Shown piece by piece: positions 8,842 through 18,266 of a stretch of DNA of 64,000 bases (its first letter is position 1; every line of letters begins with the position of its first letter). The notes under the pieces were generated by a model. That model made no database searches. It was not told the DNA's origin and worked only from the letters and a program-made list of their open reading frames with translations. Source of the DNA: Acinetobacter sp. 10FS3-1 (GTDB lineage Bacteria; Pseudomonadota; Gammaproteobacteria; Pseudomonadales; Moraxellaceae); the NCBI RefSeq assembly GCF_013343215.1, contig NZ_CP039143.1, forward strand, positions 372,001 to 436,000, given 5' to 3'. Both the position numbers and the translations under genes were made by a program.

Positions 8842-11025
8842 TTAATGAGTGCGTTTCCAGATCGTGAGCTGCGCCAGACTATGCTGATATTTACGTGCAG
8901 TTTCACGAATGACAAAGGGCACATCCTGCGGTTCAGCCAGCAGCTCGAAATGTTCATTGAGAAGCGCCGAAATTCCTTCGAGTGTGGTTAAGGCTTTTCC
9001 ATCTTGTACAAAACCACCCAGCCATTCACTGCGCGCCGTATGATCTTCCATCCAGGTATAGGGCGAACTCAGCATCAGGATTCCACCAATATTCAGGCGT
9101 TTATAAATCTCCTTCAGGAAGGCTTTGGGATGATGCAGGCGGTCCAGCAGATTGGCAGCCAGAATAAAATCATATTCTTTAAAATGCGGTTTCAGGTTAC
9201 AGGCATCGGCTTGGAAGAATTCAACTCTGGATTTGTGCTGCGCCAGTCCTAGTTCCTTTAAGCTAAAGCTTTTATCCTCCATCAGGTCACCTTCGACTGG
9301 AATGCGGTAGTGCAGGCGATCTTCCTGAATCAGTTTTACGCCCATCTGGATAAACCGTGCGGAAAAGTCCAGCCCGGTGACCTGATCAAAGTCACGTGCC
9401 AGTTCAAAGCTGGCACGTCCGGTGGCACAGCCGACATCAAGTGCTTTGTGGCAGGGCGTGGCTTGGAAATAAGGACGCGCCAGATTGACCAGCGTCTGGG
9501 CAAAGTTGGAAACATTGAAATAATCAGCGCCATACTGGAATTCCAGATATTGCGAGACCAGCTGATCACTTTCATACTGCGACTGGAATTGTGGTAAGGC
9601 ATCCGCGGCTGCCACATAACGAAAACCGGCATGCTGGAAAAAATGCCGTCTAAAGGCATAACGTGAACTGTGTAAGGCCTCATTTCCGGCTGAAATCCAG
9701 GAGCCGCCTTTAATCAGGTGATGCTGGCCATCAAAAGTAGGGGTACTAAAATCATCATAAAAAGGATGTACCTGAAAGCCTTCAAACGGATAAATGGCAG
9801 TTTCGGTCCATTGCCAGACATTGCCCTGAACATCATAAAAATCGCCCTGCTGAAACTGATCAACCGGGCAGGAGTGGGGTGCATATTTCAGTTCGATATT
9901 GGCCTGTGCCGGACTGGGTAGAGTCGGGTCCAGACCCGACACAGTATAGAGCCGATACCATTCATCCTCGCTGGGCAGACGAATCGGCTGATCGAGCTGC
10001 TGTGATTTCCACTGACAGAAAGCTTTGGCTTCATGATAATTTACCTCTACCGGCCAGTCCCAAGGCATGTGAACCTCTTCCAGCATCAGCCGCAGGAACC
10101 AGCCAAGTTCAGTCTTGACCCAAAAGGTGGGATAGGTCGCCTGAGAAAATTCTAACCATTGCTGTCCTTCTTCACTCCAGTAATCGGGATATTGATAGCC
10201 GTCTGCTTCGACAAACTCTAAGAATTCCTGATTCGACACCAGATATTGCGCCGCCTCAAAGGCTGGAATGTCGGCGTGATGATGGCCATATTCATTGTCC
10301 CAGCCATAAAAGGGGCTGTGAAAATCTTTATCTAAAATGACCGGTCCAGCAGGAACGGCCAGCAGGCGGTTTTCGGGAGCAATGCCGGTGATCACATTGG
10401 CACGCCACAACGGATGGTTTTGCACATAGTGTAATTGATGTTGGCGAATCAGCACCGATGAGGTTTCCAGATGAATACGCTCATGCTCAATCGCCATGAT
10501 GATGGTCCACCAGGGATGTTGCCAGTTTAGGGGAAGCGCTAAGGGCGCATGCTCCAGAATATTCAGGATCAGGGCGCGAACCTGATGCCGGTAATCACGA
10601 ACGGCCTGCACACTGGGCCAGTCATAATTCTGCTCATCCAGATCATCCCAGCTCATTTCATCGACCCCAATAGCGAAGAGACTTTCAAAGCGTGGATTCA
10701 GGCGTTCCTGGACAAGTTTGGCTAATAATAATTTATTAATGAAAAAAGTCGCCGTATGACCAAAATAAAAAATCAGCGGATGGCGTAAAGAGATGGGTTT
10801 ACGATAATAGGCTTCATCATTTTTTAGACAGTCAAATAACTGCTCATAGGTATCGAAAGTATTCAGAAAATACTCACGCAAGACCTTGCGCGCGCTGTGC
10901 TCATCTTTAAAGTCAAGATGCGGCGTAGGTTTGAGGCTGGGCCTGAGAGACTGCCACAGCTCAGCCTCATCAGTTCTGTCTTGTGCCGTAGCAGATAAGG
11001 TTTTGGAATAAGAATGAAGCTGCAT
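8842..11025 (-). CDS. ovoA: Ovothiol synthase OvoA: 5-histidylcysteine sulfoxide synthase fused to methyltransferase
   Basis: Makes the thiol antioxidant ovothiol A. The iron-dependent N-terminal half joins cysteine to C5 of histidine with oxygen, and the C-terminal domain methylates the imidazole nitrogen. In order the 727 residues show: a DinB-like helical domain with the iron-binding HX3HXE motif (His181, His185, Glu187 in EHERIHLETSS); a formylglycine-generating-enzyme-like domain (about 215-460; GNVWQWTETA, IKGGSWISAGN, FRRHFFQHAGFRYV); and a SAM methyltransferase domain (about 490-725) with motif I ALDVGCATGRASFEL. EgtB, the ergothioneine relative, lacks the fused methyltransferase, and the EHERIHLETSS motif favours OvoA. 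It is an isolated gene on this strand, convergent with the DUF2789 gene. Confidence 0.9.
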   Translation of the reverse strand: MQLHSYSKTLSATAQDRTDEAELWQSLRPSLKPTPHLDFKDEHSARKVLREYFLNTFDTYEQLFDCLKNDEAYYRKPISLRHPLIFYFGHTATFFINKLLLAKLVQERLNPRFESLFAIGVDEMSWDDLDEQNYDWPSVQAVRDYRHQVRALILNILEHAPLALPLNWQHPWWTIIMAIEHERIHLETSSVLIRQHQLHYVQNHPLWRANVITGIAPENRLLAVPAGPVILDKDFHSPFYGWDNEYGHHHADIPAFEAAQYLVSNQEFLEFVEADGYQYPDYWSEEGQQWLEFSQATYPTFWVKTELGWFLRLMLEEVHMPWDWPVEVNYHEAKAFCQWKSQQLDQPIRLPSEDEWYRLYTVSGLDPTLPSPAQANIELKYAPHSCPVDQFQQGDFYDVQGNVWQWTETAIYPFEGFQVHPFYDDFSTPTFDGQHHLIKGGSWISAGNEALHSSRYAFRRHFFQHAGFRYVAAADALPQFQSQYESDQLVSQYLEFQYGADYFNVSNFAQTLVNLARPYFQATPCHKALDVGCATGRASFELARDFDQVTGLDFSARFIQMGVKLIQEDRLHYRIPVEGDLMEDKSFSLKELGLAQHKSRVEFFQADACNLKPHFKEYDFILAANLLDRLHHPKAFLKEIYKRLNIGGILMLSSPYTWMEDHTARSEWLGGFVQDGKALTTLEGISALLNEHFELLAEPQDVPFVIRETARKYQHSLAQLTIWKRTH

Positions 11026-11130
11026 CCGGTCCGTCCCTTCAAATACATTTTAAGTATTCATTGTATTAAATGAATTTGTTTATCTTAAAAGTACTCTAAA
11101 GCCATCATGAGATGCGAGGTATTCGGTAAC

Positions 11131-11158
11131 AAAATGCTGCATCGCCATAGATGCAGCA
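11131..11158 (-). terminator. Terminator of the LysR gene
   Basis: TGCTGCATC (11135-11143) pairs with GATGCAGCA (11150-11158) around a six-base loop. Read on the minus strand it is followed by TTTT, 14 bases past the LysR stop. Confidence 0.7.
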
Positions 11159-11172
11159 GAGCAGAGTCAGAT

Positions 11173-12042
11173 TTAGAGCCCAGGATTTTGCATCAGCTGT
11201 ACCAGGGCTTCCGCCGCTTTGGACTGGGTTCGGCCCGGATGCCAGACCATGCCCAGACTGCGGTTCATTTGCAGATTAATATCCAGTTGCTGCAAATCAT
11301 GATTGACCAGGGTTTTCGGTAAAACTGACCAGCCCAGCCCGATGGATACCAGCATGCGGATCGATTCCAGTGGGTTGTTGCTCATGGTAACTTTAGGTTT
11401 GATACCGCGTTTTTCAAACTCGGCCAGCGTGATCTGCGAGGTATAGGTCTGTGAAGAGGGCAACAGGCTTGGGTAATTGAGTAAATCTTCCAGACTCAAT
11501 TTTTTTTGCTGGGCCAGAGGATGAAACGGGGCTGCCACAAAAACCAGAGGATCATTCCAGATGGTGACATAGTTCAGGCGTTCATTGCCACGCGGCGGCA
11601 AGGTGAGAAAGGCCAGCTCCAGATCACCGGCAATCACCTGTTCATGCGCCTGTTCAGAATCGACAAAATGTACATCCAGAGTGACATCCGGATACTGTTG
11701 CACATAGTTACGTAAATGGCTCGGCAGATGATGCAGGCCAATATGATGGCTGGTGCCAATCTTTAATTTTCCCTGTATCTGACCCTGTTCATGGCTCAGG
11801 GTATAATGAATATCTCCCAGCTCGTTCAGCCAGTTTTTGACTTTAGGCAGCAGTGAATGGGCGGCATGGGTGGCCTGTACGCCGCGGCCAGCAGACTCAA
11901 ACAGCTTGACCCCAAAATAGTCTTCCAGACTATGAATACGTTTGGTCACGGCAGGCTGGGTAATAAAAAGCTGATCTGCAGCTAGGGAAATTGAGCCGGT
12001 TTCCATAACTTTTACAAAGGCTTCAAAGGCTGTGAGATTCAT
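11173..12042 (-). CDS. LysR-family transcriptional regulator beside the leucine genes
   Basis: A 289-residue DNA-binding regulator. The N-terminal winged helix-turn-helix is clear (FEAFVKVMETGSISLAADQL followed by ITQPAVTKRIHSLEDYFG). The C-terminal type-2 periplasmic-binding fold senses an effector (KLKIGTSHHIGLHHLP; MLVSIGLGWSVLPKTLV). A LysR gene is found next to leuC in Pseudomonas too, so control of leucine synthesis genes is a reasonable inference, but here a DUF2061 gene lies between them. The effector is unknown. Confidence 0.85.
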   Translation of the reverse strand: MNLTAFEAFVKVMETGSISLAADQLFITQPAVTKRIHSLEDYFGVKLFESAGRGVQATHAAHSLLPKVKNWLNELGDIHYTLSHEQGQIQGKLKIGTSHHIGLHHLPSHLRNYVQQYPDVTLDVHFVDSEQAHEQVIAGDLELAFLTLPPRGNERLNYVTIWNDPLVFVAAPFHPLAQQKKLSLEDLLNYPSLLPSSQTYTSQITLAEFEKRGIKPKVTMSNNPLESIRMLVSIGLGWSVLPKTLVNHDLQQLDINLQMNRSLGMVWHPGRTQSKAAEALVQLMQNPGL

Positions 12043-12383
12043 TTTGATTACCTATAAAGAATTTTCATACTTAATTTTATTATTGTAATTATTTGGGAAT
12101 AAATCAAAGTGAAATTATGTAAATTTAAAATTAATTGGCCAGCTTGTTCATATTTGAGTATTTTTTAATAAATAAAGTTTTTCTCAGCGCATTGGGACAC
12201 GTCTGCAAGATTCATCTAATCCTCCCGATAAGAGACATCTGCCTGTGCATCCATCCACTGCTTTGTATTTCACAGAGAGATGATTTTTGAGATGATCCGG
12301 CTGAACTTTCAGAGTTATCGAGGAGCAGTTGATCTTCTTTAGCGGACGCTCTCTATGAACGTTGTCACGATTCAGGATCTGCC
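12043..12383. other. Intergenic region upstream of LysR, with possible short upstream ORFs
   Basis: The left half is AT-rich and should hold the LysR promoter. On the plus strand there are two very short frames: 12280-12342 (20 codons, MIFEMIRLNFQ...) and 12355-12387 (10 codons, MNVVTIQDLP). The stop of the second overlaps the start of the Cys-rich ORF at 12384 as ATGA. No larger gene is visible. Confidence 0.4.
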
Positions 12384-12467
12384 ATGAGTCGTTGTGACCG
12401 TTGTTGCAGTAGTTGTGGGGGAGGTGGTGGCGATTGGCACCTCCAGTTCATAACTACTCTGGACTAG
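12384..12467 (+). CDS. Candidate Cys/Gly-rich micro-ORF, 27 codons
   Basis: The frame encodes MSRCDRCCSSCGGGGG followed by DWHLQFITTLD. Four cysteines fall within the first eleven residues, then five glycines. An AGGA (12374-12377) sits about seven bases upstream of the ATG, and the ATG overlaps the stop of a ten-codon ORF (ATGA), which suggests translational coupling. The stop is two bases from the convergent DUF2061 stop. It could be a metal- or thiol-responsive leader peptide or a small metal-binding protein. I do not recognise a family, and chance cannot be excluded at this length. Confidence 0.4.
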   Translation: MSRCDRCCSSCGGGGGDWHLQFITTLD

Positions 12468-12469
12468 GC

Positions 12470-12712
12470 TTAAGCTTTAATGTCTTGCGTGGATGCCTGT
12501 TTCTGGCCTTTTCGATTCCATATCTGTTCATGAAAGAAGAAAGCAAAGGCTTGCACAGTCGGTTCAAGTAAGCTGAGAGTGATTGCCATCCATACATTGC
12601 CGGTGACTACATAAGTAACGAGCATGGCGACCGTAATGTGCATGAGGTAATAACTTAAGGTCTTTTTGAAAATACGCTGGTTGCTGTGGATAAAATGTTG
12701 AATGCGAGCCAT
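12470..12712 (-). CDS. DUF2061 family small membrane protein
   Basis: About 80 residues starting MARIQHFIHSNQRIFKKTLSY. Two hydrophobic segments (YYLMHITVAMLVTYVVTG and WMAITLSLLEPTVQAFAFFF) match the two-helix DUF2061 family. The frame extends five codons upstream to GTG; I prefer the ATG at 12712, preceded by GGTGAT. A near-perfect Fur-type palindrome lies 29 bases upstream, so iron-dependent repression is likely. No molecular function is known. Confidence 0.85.
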   Translation of the reverse strand: MARIQHFIHSNQRIFKKTLSYYLMHITVAMLVTYVVTGNVWMAITLSLLEPTVQAFAFFFHEQIWNRKGQKQASTQDIKA

Positions 12713-12740
12713 AACGATCACCACTAAAGACTGGAGTTTA

Positions 12741-12765
12741 TTAAATGATAATTATTACCATTTAA
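12741..12765 (-). promoter_or_regulatory. Fur box upstream of the DUF2061 gene
   Basis: A 25-base near-palindrome with TTAAATG/CATTTAA outer arms and a TAATTATTA core (centre AATGATAATTATTACCATT), very close to the Fur consensus of repeated GATAAT/ATTATC hexamers. It ends 29 bases before the DUF2061 start codon, where the promoter should be. Confidence 0.7.
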
Positions 12766-13015
12766 AAGGTAAAAAAGAAATTCTGATTGATGATTATTGG
12801 TTTATTGAATGATGGTTCTTACAGAGGATAAAAGGTGGCAGAAAACAGCTAGATTCATACGGAAAATAGAAAGCAAACTAGGGGGAGAATAAGAGTATAA
12901 AGGCAGGGAAACTCCTGAAAACCTACTTAAAATCTTTGCGTTTAAGCAGATCAGGCGCTGAGTAAAACAGGTTTAAAATATTCCAAAAGGTTTTTTAATT
13001 AATAAAAACGATAAA

Positions 13016-13044
13016 TTAGATTTATGTAAAAACGTGGTTATAAT
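13016..13044 (+). promoter_or_regulatory. Probable leuC promoter
   Basis: A perfect TATAAT (13039-13044) with a weak TTAGAT -35 (13016-13021) at 17-base spacing. A poor -35 fits an activated promoter, consistent with a LysR activator, though no T-N11-A site was singled out. The surrounding 12766-13088 region shows no gene. Confidence 0.5.
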
Positions 13045-13088
13045 CAATATCAATGAAAGAATTACCCAGTCCAGTGGAGCACATCGAC

Positions 13089-14522
13089 ATGGCAGGCGAC
13101 AACCAAAAAGCAAAGACTTTGTATGACAAATTGTGGGATGACCATTTAGTAAAACAACGAGATGATGGCTCTGCATTACTGTATATCGACCGCCATTTAT
13201 TGCATGAAGTGACTTCTCCACAGGCATTTGAAGGCTTGCAGCTTGCGGGCCGTAAGCCTTGGCGTTTAAGTGCCAACGTGGCGACTCCTGACCATAACGT
13301 TCCGACCTCAACCAAAGAACGTTCTGAAGGAATTGCCGGGATTGAAGATGATACTTCACGTATTCAGGTCCAAACCTTGGATGATAACTGTAAGACCTTT
13401 AATGTGGTGCAGTTTGATATTAACGATATTCGCCAAGGGATTGCTCACGTTGTCGGTCCAGAACAGGGATTGACCTTGCCGGGGATGACGGTGGTCTGTG
13501 GTGACTCGCATACTGCAACACATGGCGCATTCGGCTGTTTGGCTCATGGCATTGGAACTTCAGAAGTTGAACATGTATTGGCTACCCAGTGCTTGGTTCA
13601 AAAGAAAATGAAGAACATGCTGGTCCGCGTGGACGGCAAGTTGGGTCAGGGCGTTACCCCGAAAGACGTGGTCTTGGCCATTATTGGTAAAATTGGGACC
13701 GCGGGCGGTACGGGTCACGCGATTGAATTTGGCGGTCAAGTGTTCCGTGATATGTCCATGGAAGGTCGTATGACAGTCTGTAACATGGCCATTGAAGGCG
13801 GGGCGCGTGTGGGTATGGTGGCTGTCGATGACAAAACGATTGAATATGTGAAAGGCCGTCCTTATGCACCGAAAGGCGAACAGTGGGATGCTGCAGTTGC
13901 GTATTGGAATACCTTGCATTCTGATGAAGGTGCGCACTTTGACACAGTAGTCGTGTTACAAGGCGAAGAGATTGAACCACAAGTATCATGGGGAACTTCT
14001 CCTGAAATGGTGATTCCTGTGTCTGCTGCTGTTCCAACGTTGGAACAGGCCAGAGATGAGGTGCAACGCAATGACTGGACCCGTGCATATAACTATATGG
14101 GTTTAACCGCAGGTCAAGCCTTGGCGGATATTCAATTAGACCGTGTGTTTATTGGTTCTTGTACCAACTCGCGTATTGAAGATATTCGTGCAGCCGCTGA
14201 AGTTGCGAAAGGCAAAAGAGTGGCCAGTAGCATTAAACAGGCCATGGTGGTTCCTGGTTCTGGTTTGGTCAAAGCCCAAGCTGAAGCTGAAGGTTTGGAC
14301 AAAATCTTGATTGAAGCGGGCTTTGAATGGCGCGAACCGGGGTGTTCAATGTGTTTGGCAATGAATGCTGACAAATTGCAACCGGGTGAACATTGTGCGT
14401 CCACCTCTAACCGTAACTTCGAAGGTCGTCAGGGCAATGGCGGTCGTACTCATCTGGTGAGTCCAGCGATGGCCGCTGCTGCCGCCATTGCCGGTCACTT
14501 TGTGGATGTGCGTTCATTCTAA
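13089..14522 (+). CDS. leuC: 3-isopropylmalate dehydratase large subunit
   Basis: With LeuD, isomerises 2-isopropylmalate to 3-isopropylmalate in leucine synthesis. The aconitase-type 4Fe-4S ligands are the cysteines of [11 protein letters not shown] and [10 protein letters not shown]. Other landmarks are [32 protein letters not shown] and the C-terminal [14 protein letters not shown]. It aligns closely with E. coli LeuC over its whole length. I chose ATG 13089 (477 residues, [15 protein letters not shown]), with GGAG nine bases upstream. A longer frame from 13053 has no ribosome-binding site and adds residues absent from the family. Confidence 0.97.
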   Translation: MAGDNQKAKTLYDKLWDDHLVKQRDDGSALLYIDRHLLHEVTSPQAFEGLQLAGRKPWRLSANVATPDHNVPTSTKERSEGIAGIEDDTSRIQVQTLDDNCKTFNVVQFDINDIRQGIAHVVGPEQGLTLPGMTVVCGDSHTATHGAFGCLAHGIGTSEVEHVLATQCLVQKKMKNMLVRVDGKLGQGVTPKDVVLAIIGKIGTAGGTGHAIEFGGQVFRDMSMEGRMTVCNMAIEGGARVGMVAVDDKTIEYVKGRPYAPKGEQWDAAVAYWNTLHSDEGAHFDTVVVLQGEEIEPQVSWGTSPEMVIPVSAAVPTLEQARDEVQRNDWTRAYNYMGLTAGQALADIQLDRVFIGSCTNSRIEDIRAAAEVAKGKRVASSIKQAMVVPGSGLVKAQAEAEGLDKILIEAGFEWREPGCSMCLAMNADKLQPGEHCASTSNRNFEGRQGNGGRTHLVSPAMAAAAAIAGHFVDVRSF

Positions 14523-14534
14523 TTTAAGTCCTCA

Positions 14535-14599
14535 TTCCAACCTTCCCTGAGGGAGAACGAATACCCTCTTAGGTGAGGAGAGGATGAGGGAGAGGTTAC
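14535..14599. repeat. Possible REP-like palindromic sequence between leuC and leuD
   Basis: The leuC-leuD gap holds CCCT/AGGG-rich imperfect inverted repeats, including TCCCTGAGGGA and near-complementary outer arms AACCTTCCCT and AGGGAGAGGTT. Such sequences resemble repetitive extragenic palindromes. Copy number cannot be judged from one window. Confidence 0.35.
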
Positions 14600-14619
14600 G
14601 GATTCATTGGGAAATAATC

Positions 14620-15270
14620 ATGAAAAAATATACCGTTGAACAAGGTATCGTTGCACCATTAGACCGTGCCAATGTGGATACCGATTTAATCATTCCAAAG
14701 CAGTTTTTGAAATCGATCAAACGTACAGGTTTTGGCGATAACTTATTTGATGAATTACGTTATCTGGATGAAGGCTATCCGGGTCAAGACAATTCAAAAC
14801 GTCCTATCAATCCAGATTTTGTGTTGAACCAGCCGCGTTATCAAGGTGCAACGATCTTAATTTCTCGGGCTAACTTTGGGTGTGGTTCAAGTCGTGAACA
14901 TGCACCCTGGGCTTTGGAAGAGTATGGTTTCCGCACCGTGATTGCACCAAGCTATGCTGATATTTTCTTTAATAACAGCTTTAAAAATGGCATGTTGCCG
15001 GTCATTTTGTCTGAAGAAATTGTAGATCAGTTATTTAAAGAATGTGCGGCGAGTGAAGGTTATCGGTTGACCATTGATCTGGAAGCGCAGGAAGTTCGTA
15101 CCCCAGCGGGTGAGGCTTTTAAATTTGAAGTCGATCCATTCCGCAAGCATTGTTTGTTGAATGGTTTGGATGATATTGGTTTAACTTTACAGGCAGCAGA
15201 TGATATTCGTGCCTATGAAGAAAAAACCAAGCAATCACGTCCATGGGTATTTGCTGAAATTCAGCCATAA
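14620..15270 (+). CDS. leuD: 3-isopropylmalate dehydratase small subunit
   Basis: Partner of LeuC in the isopropylmalate isomerase. The 216 residues carry the family motifs [34 protein letters not shown] and [13 protein letters not shown]. The ATG at 14620 begins [10 protein letters not shown], matching the family; an upstream in-frame ATG at 14584 lies in the repeat-like spacer and is unlikely. It is 97 bases after leuC, so the pair is probably cotranscribed. Confidence 0.97.
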   Translation: MKKYTVEQGIVAPLDRANVDTDLIIPKQFLKSIKRTGFGDNLFDELRYLDEGYPGQDNSKRPINPDFVLNQPRYQGATILISRANFGCGSSREHAPWALEEYGFRTVIAPSYADIFFNNSFKNGMLPVILSEEIVDQLFKECAASEGYRLTIDLEAQEVRTPAGEAFKFEVDPFRKHCLLNGLDDIGLTLQAADDIRAYEEKTKQSRPWVFAEIQP

Positions 15271-15357
15271 AACAGTAAAAATTATCATGGCATGACTGCT
15301 TGACCCTTGCTAATATCAAAAGATTATTGAGTTTTTTTGATGGGTAAGACAGATCTT

Positions 15358-15921
15358 ATGGCAAATGATTGGAAACAGTGGCTTGCTTTAACTGCAGTAT
15401 CGATGCTGTTGGGCGCGTGTCAAAGTATCGATACCCTGAAACTCAAGCATGGACAGGATAATACGCCAAATCCATCCCATGCCCGGATTTACTGTGCTGG
15501 AACATCGGACTGTCAGTTTGAGCGTTGGAATGAAACCCCGATTGTCCATGCCGGCAATGGCCGAATCAGTGCCGAAGCGATGAAGCAGAATCTGGTGCGC
15601 TTGCAGGCCGAAAACCTGAAGCAGGCGAACCCGATTTATTTATCGGTACCGGCAGGACAGCATGAACTGGTGGTACGTTTTTATCCGATTAGCAAGGATA
15701 AGGCCGAAACCCTGCACCTGTTCCAGCGTTTCAAGGCCAACCAGAACTATACCTTTAAAATGTATCGTGAGCGTAAAGCACATAATAAAAGTTTATTAAA
15801 TGCCTCTGCACCAGATCCGCTTTGTGTGGATTTACTACAGGAGCAGAAAACCATTCGTCGTTTTTGCAAACCTTATAACGCAGTCACCGGGATTGCAGAG
15901 TTTGTAGAAAGAAAAATTTAA
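15358..15921 (+). CDS. Putative lipoprotein between leuD and leuB
   Basis: About 187 residues with a lipoprotein signal peptide: WKQWLALTAVSMLLGAC, lipobox LLGAC with the acylated Cys at about residue 21. The mature part has paired cysteines (YCAGTSDCQF) and is otherwise without a motif I recognise. The start could also be ATG 15340. Its place inside the leu cluster implies cotranscription rather than a role in leucine synthesis. Confidence 0.75.
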   Translation: MANDWKQWLALTAVSMLLGACQSIDTLKLKHGQDNTPNPSHARIYCAGTSDCQFERWNETPIVHAGNGRISAEAMKQNLVRLQAENLKQANPIYLSVPAGQHELVVRFYPISKDKAETLHLFQRFKANQNYTFKMYRERKAHNKSLLNASAPDPLCVDLLQEQKTIRRFCKPYNAVTGIAEFVERKI

Positions 15922-15961
15922 CCCCTCAGGCACCTGCCTGACCCTATAAATGGAAAATCTC

Positions 15962-17041
15962 ATGTCTAAACAAATTTTGATTTTAGCTGGTGACGGTATT
16001 GGTCCTGAAATCGTAAAAGCCGCAGAGCAAGTGCTGACACGAGTTAATGAAAAATTTAATCTGGGTTTAACATGGGAACAGGGCTTACTCGGTGGTGCTG
16101 CGATTGATGCGCATGGTTCGCCTTATCCGGAAGTAACCTCTGAGCAGGCCAAAAAAGCCGATGCGATTTTGCTGGGTGCAGTGGGTGGTCCTCAATGGGA
16201 TAACATTGAACGCTCGATCCGTCCTGAACGTGGCCTGTTAAAATTACGCAGTGAACTGAATTTATTTGCCAACCTGCGTCCAGCGATTCTTTATCCGCAA
16301 CTGGCTGATGCTTCAAGTTTAAAGCCTGAGATTGTGGCAGGTCTGGATATTCTGATCGTACGCGAATTAACAGGTGGTATTTACTTCGGTCAGCCACGTG
16401 GTATCCGTGAATTGGAAAATGGCGAGAAGCAGGGTTATAACACTGATGTCTATTCAGAATCTGAAATCAAGCGTATTGCCAAAGTTGCATTTGAAATGGC
16501 CAGTTTACGTGGTGGTAAAGTGTGTTCGGTAGATAAAGCCAACGTGCTGGAAGTCACCGAGCTTTGGAAGCAAACTGTCACGGCATTGAAAGAAGAACAC
16601 TATCCAAATATCAACCTTTCACATATGTATGTCGATAATGCCGCCATGCAACTGGTACGTGCGCCAAAACAGTTTGATGTGATCGTGACCGGGAACCTGT
16701 TTGGTGACATCCTGTCTGATGAAGCCGCGATGCTGACCGGTTCAATTGGTATGCTGCCATCGGCGTCCTTGGATGAAAACGGCAAAGGCATGTATGAGCC
16801 TTGTCATGGTTCGGCGCCTGATATTGCGGGTCAGAATATTGCTAACCCCTTAGCGACTATTCTGTCTGTAGCGATGATGCTACGGTACACCTTCCGTGCA
16901 GAAGAGGCGGCAAAAGCCATTGAAGACGCGGTTGGTAATGTACTGGATCAAGGTCTGCGTACGACTGATATTATGTCTGAAGGCATGCAGAAAGTGGGTA
17001 CAGTGGAAATGGGCCAGGCTGTCGTCGCTGCATTGAACTAA
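15962..17041 (+). CDS. leuB: 3-isopropylmalate dehydrogenase
   Basis: NAD-dependent oxidative decarboxylation of 3-isopropylmalate, the third step specific to leucine. The 359 residues include [20 protein letters not shown], the substrate-binding [21 protein letters not shown] arginines, [17 protein letters not shown] and [13 protein letters not shown] (metal-binding aspartates), and the NAD-binding [16 protein letters not shown] 15962 with GGAAA upstream is preferred over the frame start at 15950. A strong terminator ends the leu cluster. Confidence 0.97.
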   Translation: MSKQILILAGDGIGPEIVKAAEQVLTRVNEKFNLGLTWEQGLLGGAAIDAHGSPYPEVTSEQAKKADAILLGAVGGPQWDNIERSIRPERGLLKLRSELNLFANLRPAILYPQLADASSLKPEIVAGLDILIVRELTGGIYFGQPRGIRELENGEKQGYNTDVYSESEIKRIAKVAFEMASLRGGKVCSVDKANVLEVTELWKQTVTALKEEHYPNINLSHMYVDNAAMQLVRAPKQFDVIVTGNLFGDILSDEAAMLTGSIGMLPSASLDENGKGMYEPCHGSAPDIAGQNIANPLATILSVAMMLRYTFRAEEAAKAIEDAVGNVLDQGLRTTDIMSEGMQKVGTVEMGQAVVAALN

Positions 17042-17054
17042 ATCAGATAAGGTG

Positions 17055-17082
17055 AAAAAACGCAGCTTGAGCTGCGTTTTTT
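17055..17082 (+). terminator. Terminator after leuB
   Basis: A6-CGCAGC, TTGA tetraloop, GCTGCG-T6. The symmetrical A/T tracts could also serve the convergent gene at 17103. Confidence 0.9.
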
Positions 17083-17102
17083 ATGTACTCAGATTTAACC
17101 TG

Positions 17103-17522
17103 TCAGCAGGTGCGGCCAGTAGTACGAACCGCAGTGGCAATATTGTTTTTAAGCAGAAAGCTGATCTTGCATTGCAGATTGACATCATAACCAGTCACAG
17201 GGCTGATATTGGTCGGTATTGGGACAGCGCCTGTGCCTGCTGCTGGAAACTGGGCAATGGGCAAAGGAATCGTGAGGGGACGCTGTACAATATAGCTGAG
17301 TTGTTGCTCGCTCAGATGCGGCCCGCTGATCTGCTGATAGCCTAAACGTTTCAAGTCCAGATTCTGGTCAATCAGTTCGCTACTTTGCCCAATAAAGCTC
17401 TGTAGATAAGCTTCCCGATCCACTTGAGAGCTGCTGAGAGTAGAAGTGCAGGCGCTCAAGGAGAATAGCAGAGCAGTGAATAATCCAAGCGAGCTGGCTG
17501 CCTTTGGATAAGCAAATAACAT
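17103..17522 (-). CDS. Putative lipoprotein of unknown function
   Basis: 139 residues. The signal peptide ends in the lipobox FSLSAC, with the acylated Cys at residue 25. The mature part is Ser- and Pro-containing, with YIVQRPLTIPLPIAQF and two further cysteines near the C-terminus. I do not recognise a family. It is convergent with leuB. The flanking 17523-17814 region shows only the infA terminator. Confidence 0.65.
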   Translation of the reverse strand: MLFAYPKAASSLGLFTALLFSLSACTSTLSSSQVDREAYLQSFIGQSSELIDQNLDLKRLGYQQISGPHLSEQQLSYIVQRPLTIPLPIAQFPAAGTGAVPIPTNISPVTGYDVNLQCKISFLLKNNIATAVRTTGRTC

Positions 17523-17774
17523 AATTTCACTCCCATCAGGGCGATATGAAAATTATAGTAAAGTTGGGAAGTGATATTGTTGTAATTTGGCAGACGGCCA
17601 ATTGCATCATCTGGCGTTTAGGCAAATGCTGAGCTGGCTTTAGAGCGATCAGGGCCAACTATTGGTTTTATAGTTTTTAAATGGGTGGAGATTTAATAGA
17701 AAGCATTGAGGTGCTCTAGAGATTCGGCAAAATTTTTCAGATATAACAGGTATAAAAAGAGTCATCAGGGACAA

Positions 17775-17800
17775 AAAAAGCCACTAAAAAGTGGCTTTTT
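17775..17800 (-). terminator. Terminator of infA
   Basis: AAAAAGCCACT and AGTGGCTTTTT pair across a four-A loop, 14 bases past the infA stop. It is symmetrical and possibly bidirectional. Confidence 0.9.
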
Positions 17801-17814
17801 GCTTCCGCTCAAAC

Positions 17815-18036
17815 TTAGCGTGCACGATAAGTGATACGACCCTTAGTCAAATCATAAGGAGTCATTTCTACCTTCACACTATCGCCAGTCAAAATACGAA
17901 TATAGTGTTTACGCATTTTACCTGAAATGTGGGCAATCACTTCGTGACCGTTCTCTAAACGTACACGGAACATAGTATTAGGAAGCGTCTCGGTGACAAC
18001 GCCTTCGAACTCGATGAGTTCCTCTTTATTGGCCAT
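17815..18036 (-). CDS. infA: Translation initiation factor IF-1
   Basis: Binds the ribosomal A site during initiation. The 73-residue OB-fold protein matches the family over its full length ([37 protein letters not shown], and a C-terminal RITYRAR). It is a single-gene unit divergent from an AraC regulator, as is common for infA. Confidence 0.98.
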   Translation of the reverse strand: MANKEELIEFEGVVTETLPNTMFRVRLENGHEVIAHISGKMRKHYIRILTGDSVKVEMTPYDLTKGRITYRAR

Positions 18037-18266
18037 AGCCTACCTGAATGAATAAATTGGAAAGGCGCAAATTATAGGCGATTTTTTTGCGAAAAGCAAG
18101 ATGAAACGGGCGGTAGACTGATCATCTGTCAGTAAAACAAGCAAAGCGGTGTACAAAAGTTTTAACTAAAAAAATGCGAGTTTGTGTTGTCAGTTTGGTC
18201 AATCGCAGTTAATCTAATTTTAATCTTTTTAAGTATAAATGAAGTACATACAAGGAAGGTTTTTGA

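Noticed and set aside
12685..12693. A fourth exact DnaA box (TGTGGATAA)
   Set aside because: It lies within the DUF2061 coding sequence as ordinary codons, is isolated and is far from the 36-38 kb group, so chance is the simplest explanation.
13681..14088. Minus-strand ORFs inside leuC
   Set aside because: The leuC frame is conserved across its full length, and the antisense frames show no recognisable protein.
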